Shown here: piece after piece, positions 63,358 to 64,000 of the stretch | How positions within the stretch are numbered: position 1 is the stretch's first letter | Layout of the letters: every line of letters starts with the position of its first letter | Source: Jannaschia sp. GRR-S6-38 | Lineage (GTDB): Bacteria > Pseudomonadota > Alphaproteobacteria > Rhodobacterales > Rhodobacteraceae | Assembly: GCF_029853695.1 (NCBI RefSeq) | Contig: NZ_CP122537.1 | Span: 620,001-684,000 of the forward strand | Direction of reading: 5' to 3' | Length of the DNA: 64,000 nucleotides | Made by a program: the position numbers and the translations under genes | The notes under the pieces: generated by a model | What the model was told of the DNA's origin: nothing | The model's input: the letters and a program-made list of their open reading frames with translations, nothing else | Database searches by the model: none

Positions 63358-64000
63358 ATGGACGCCATGCTGCCCCCTGCCCTTTCGGAGTTCTTCACCA
63401 GCCGTCACTGGACGCTCCACCCGCACCAGCGCGAAATGCTGGCGCGCGCCGATGCCCCGGCACTGCTGCTGATCGCGCCGACCGGCGGGGGCAAGACGCT
63501 CGCGGGCTTCCTGCCGACGCTGGCCGAGCTGGCGGATGGCGAGCACACGGGGCTCCACACGCTCTACGTCTCGCCGCTCAAGGCGCTGGCCAACGACATC
63601 CGACGCAACCTCTCGACCCCGATCGCGGAGGCTAGCCTGCCGATCCGTGTCGAGGACCGCACCGGCGACACCAGCCAGACCCAGCGCAAGCGCCAGCGCG
63701 CGGACCCGCCGCATATCCTGCTGACGACGCCGGAAAGCCTCGCGCTGATGATCTCCTACCCGGACGCGGCGCGCACCTTCGCCGGGCTCAAGCGCGTGAT
63801 CGTCGACGAGATCCACGCGCTGGCCGACAACAAGCGCGGCGACCAGCTGATGCTGTGCCTGTCGCGCCTGCAGACGCTTGCGCCCGGGCTGCGCCGCGTC
63901 GGGCTGTCCGCCACCGTCGACGACCCCGGCGTGATCGCCCATTACCTGGCGCGCCACCCCGATCCTTGCCCGATCCTGCATGCCGATCCCGGCCCGCCGC
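63358..64000 (+). CDS. ligase-associated DEXH-box helicase, Lhr-like (3'-partial)
   Basis: First 214 residues of a superfamily-2 helicase cut by the window end. Motif Q/I region: LHPHQREMLARADAPALLLI, then Walker A APTGGGKTLAGF. Motif Ia is YVSPLKALANDI, motif Ic TTPESLALM, motif II VDEIHAL and motif III LSATVDDP. The layout matches the Lhr-like helicases that accompany an ATP-dependent DNA ligase and an exonuclease-like protein in repair clusters; those genes would lie beyond the window. Confidence 0.88.
   Translation, partial: MDAMLPPALSEFFTSRHWTLHPHQREMLARADAPALLLIAPTGGGKTLAGFLPTLAELADGEHTGLHTLYVSPLKALANDIRRNLSTPIAEASLPIRVEDRTGDTSQTQRKRQRADPPHILLTTPESLALMISYPDAARTFAGLKRVIVDEIHALADNKRGDQLMLCLSRLQTLAPGLRRVGLSATVDDPGVIAHYLARHPDPCPILHADPGPP

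Overview
The window is a GC-rich (roughly 70%) stretch of an alphaproteobacterial chromosome, most likely a member of the Roseobacter group (Rhodobacteraceae). Reasons: a heterotetrameric sarcosine oxidase cluster in the order soxBDAG, a SAM/SAH-type riboswitch in front of metK (a motif known from Rhodobacterales), the Tad pilus gene order, the phoH-rraB-ybeY-corC-lnt-metK chain and the dnaG-rpoD pair. Nearly all DNA is coding. I saw no rRNA, tRNA, CRISPR array, insertion sequence or prophage. Both ends cut genes: pntB lacks about nine N-terminal codons at the left, and a DEXH helicase runs off the right end.

Layout. 0-8.3 kb: transhydrogenase pntB, a lyxose-isomerase-type protein, 4-hydroxyphenylpyruvate dioxygenase with a divergent Lrp/AsnC regulator, a CPA2/Kef antiporter and glutamate dehydrogenase. 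8.5-11.6 kb: three coupled TadG/TadE-like pseudopilin genes. 11.8-16.8 kb: soxBDAG, which oxidises sarcosine to glycine. 16.8-21 kb: a 43-residue orphan pilin-like ORF, then dnaG and rpoD. 21-25.5 kb: small and hypothetical genes, dodecin, yjbQ, nrdR-ribD. 25.5-31 kb (minus strand): phoH, rraB, ybeY, corC, lnt, riboswitch, metK. 31-36.5 kb: envelope proteins sharing a W-D-P-G-C motif, miaB, a SpoIIAA-like protein, and an hsp20 gene with a sigma-32-type promoter and a probable ROSE RNA thermometer. 36.6-44.3 kb: an RTX-like protein, a VOC protein, metG with an intragenic low-GC segment, a PAP2 phosphatase, a CDF transporter coupled to nadK (apparently with a CUG start), and glyA. 44.4-48 kb: a histone-deacetylase-family enzyme and a two-subunit 3-oxoacid CoA-transferase whose subunit genes are separated by a LOV-domain signalling protein. 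48-49 kb: a lytic transglycosylase. 49.6-63.3 kb: a Tad/Flp pilus locus (two protein-identical short pilins, cpaB, cpaC, an OmpA-like lipoprotein, tadZ, tadA, tadB, tadC, tadD, a second TPR lipoprotein, prepilin peptidase, an AAA+ ATPase, a small membrane protein and a long pilin-like protein). 63.3 kb to the end: the helicase.

How the parts fit. The 49.6-63.3 kb locus, with the TadG/TadE genes 40 kb away, would make a complete Tad secretion machine. Its presumed subunits form an atypical family: after the cleavage-site glycine they carry Asp/Glu-Trp where Flp pilins usually have Glu-Tyr. Four such proteins are scattered in the window. The least ordinary gene is the LOV protein inside the CoA-transferase operon: it has a canonical photoactive cysteine motif and an HWE/HisKA_2-like ATPase half, but no histidine at the usual phosphoacceptor site. 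RNA-level control is visible twice (metK and hsp20).
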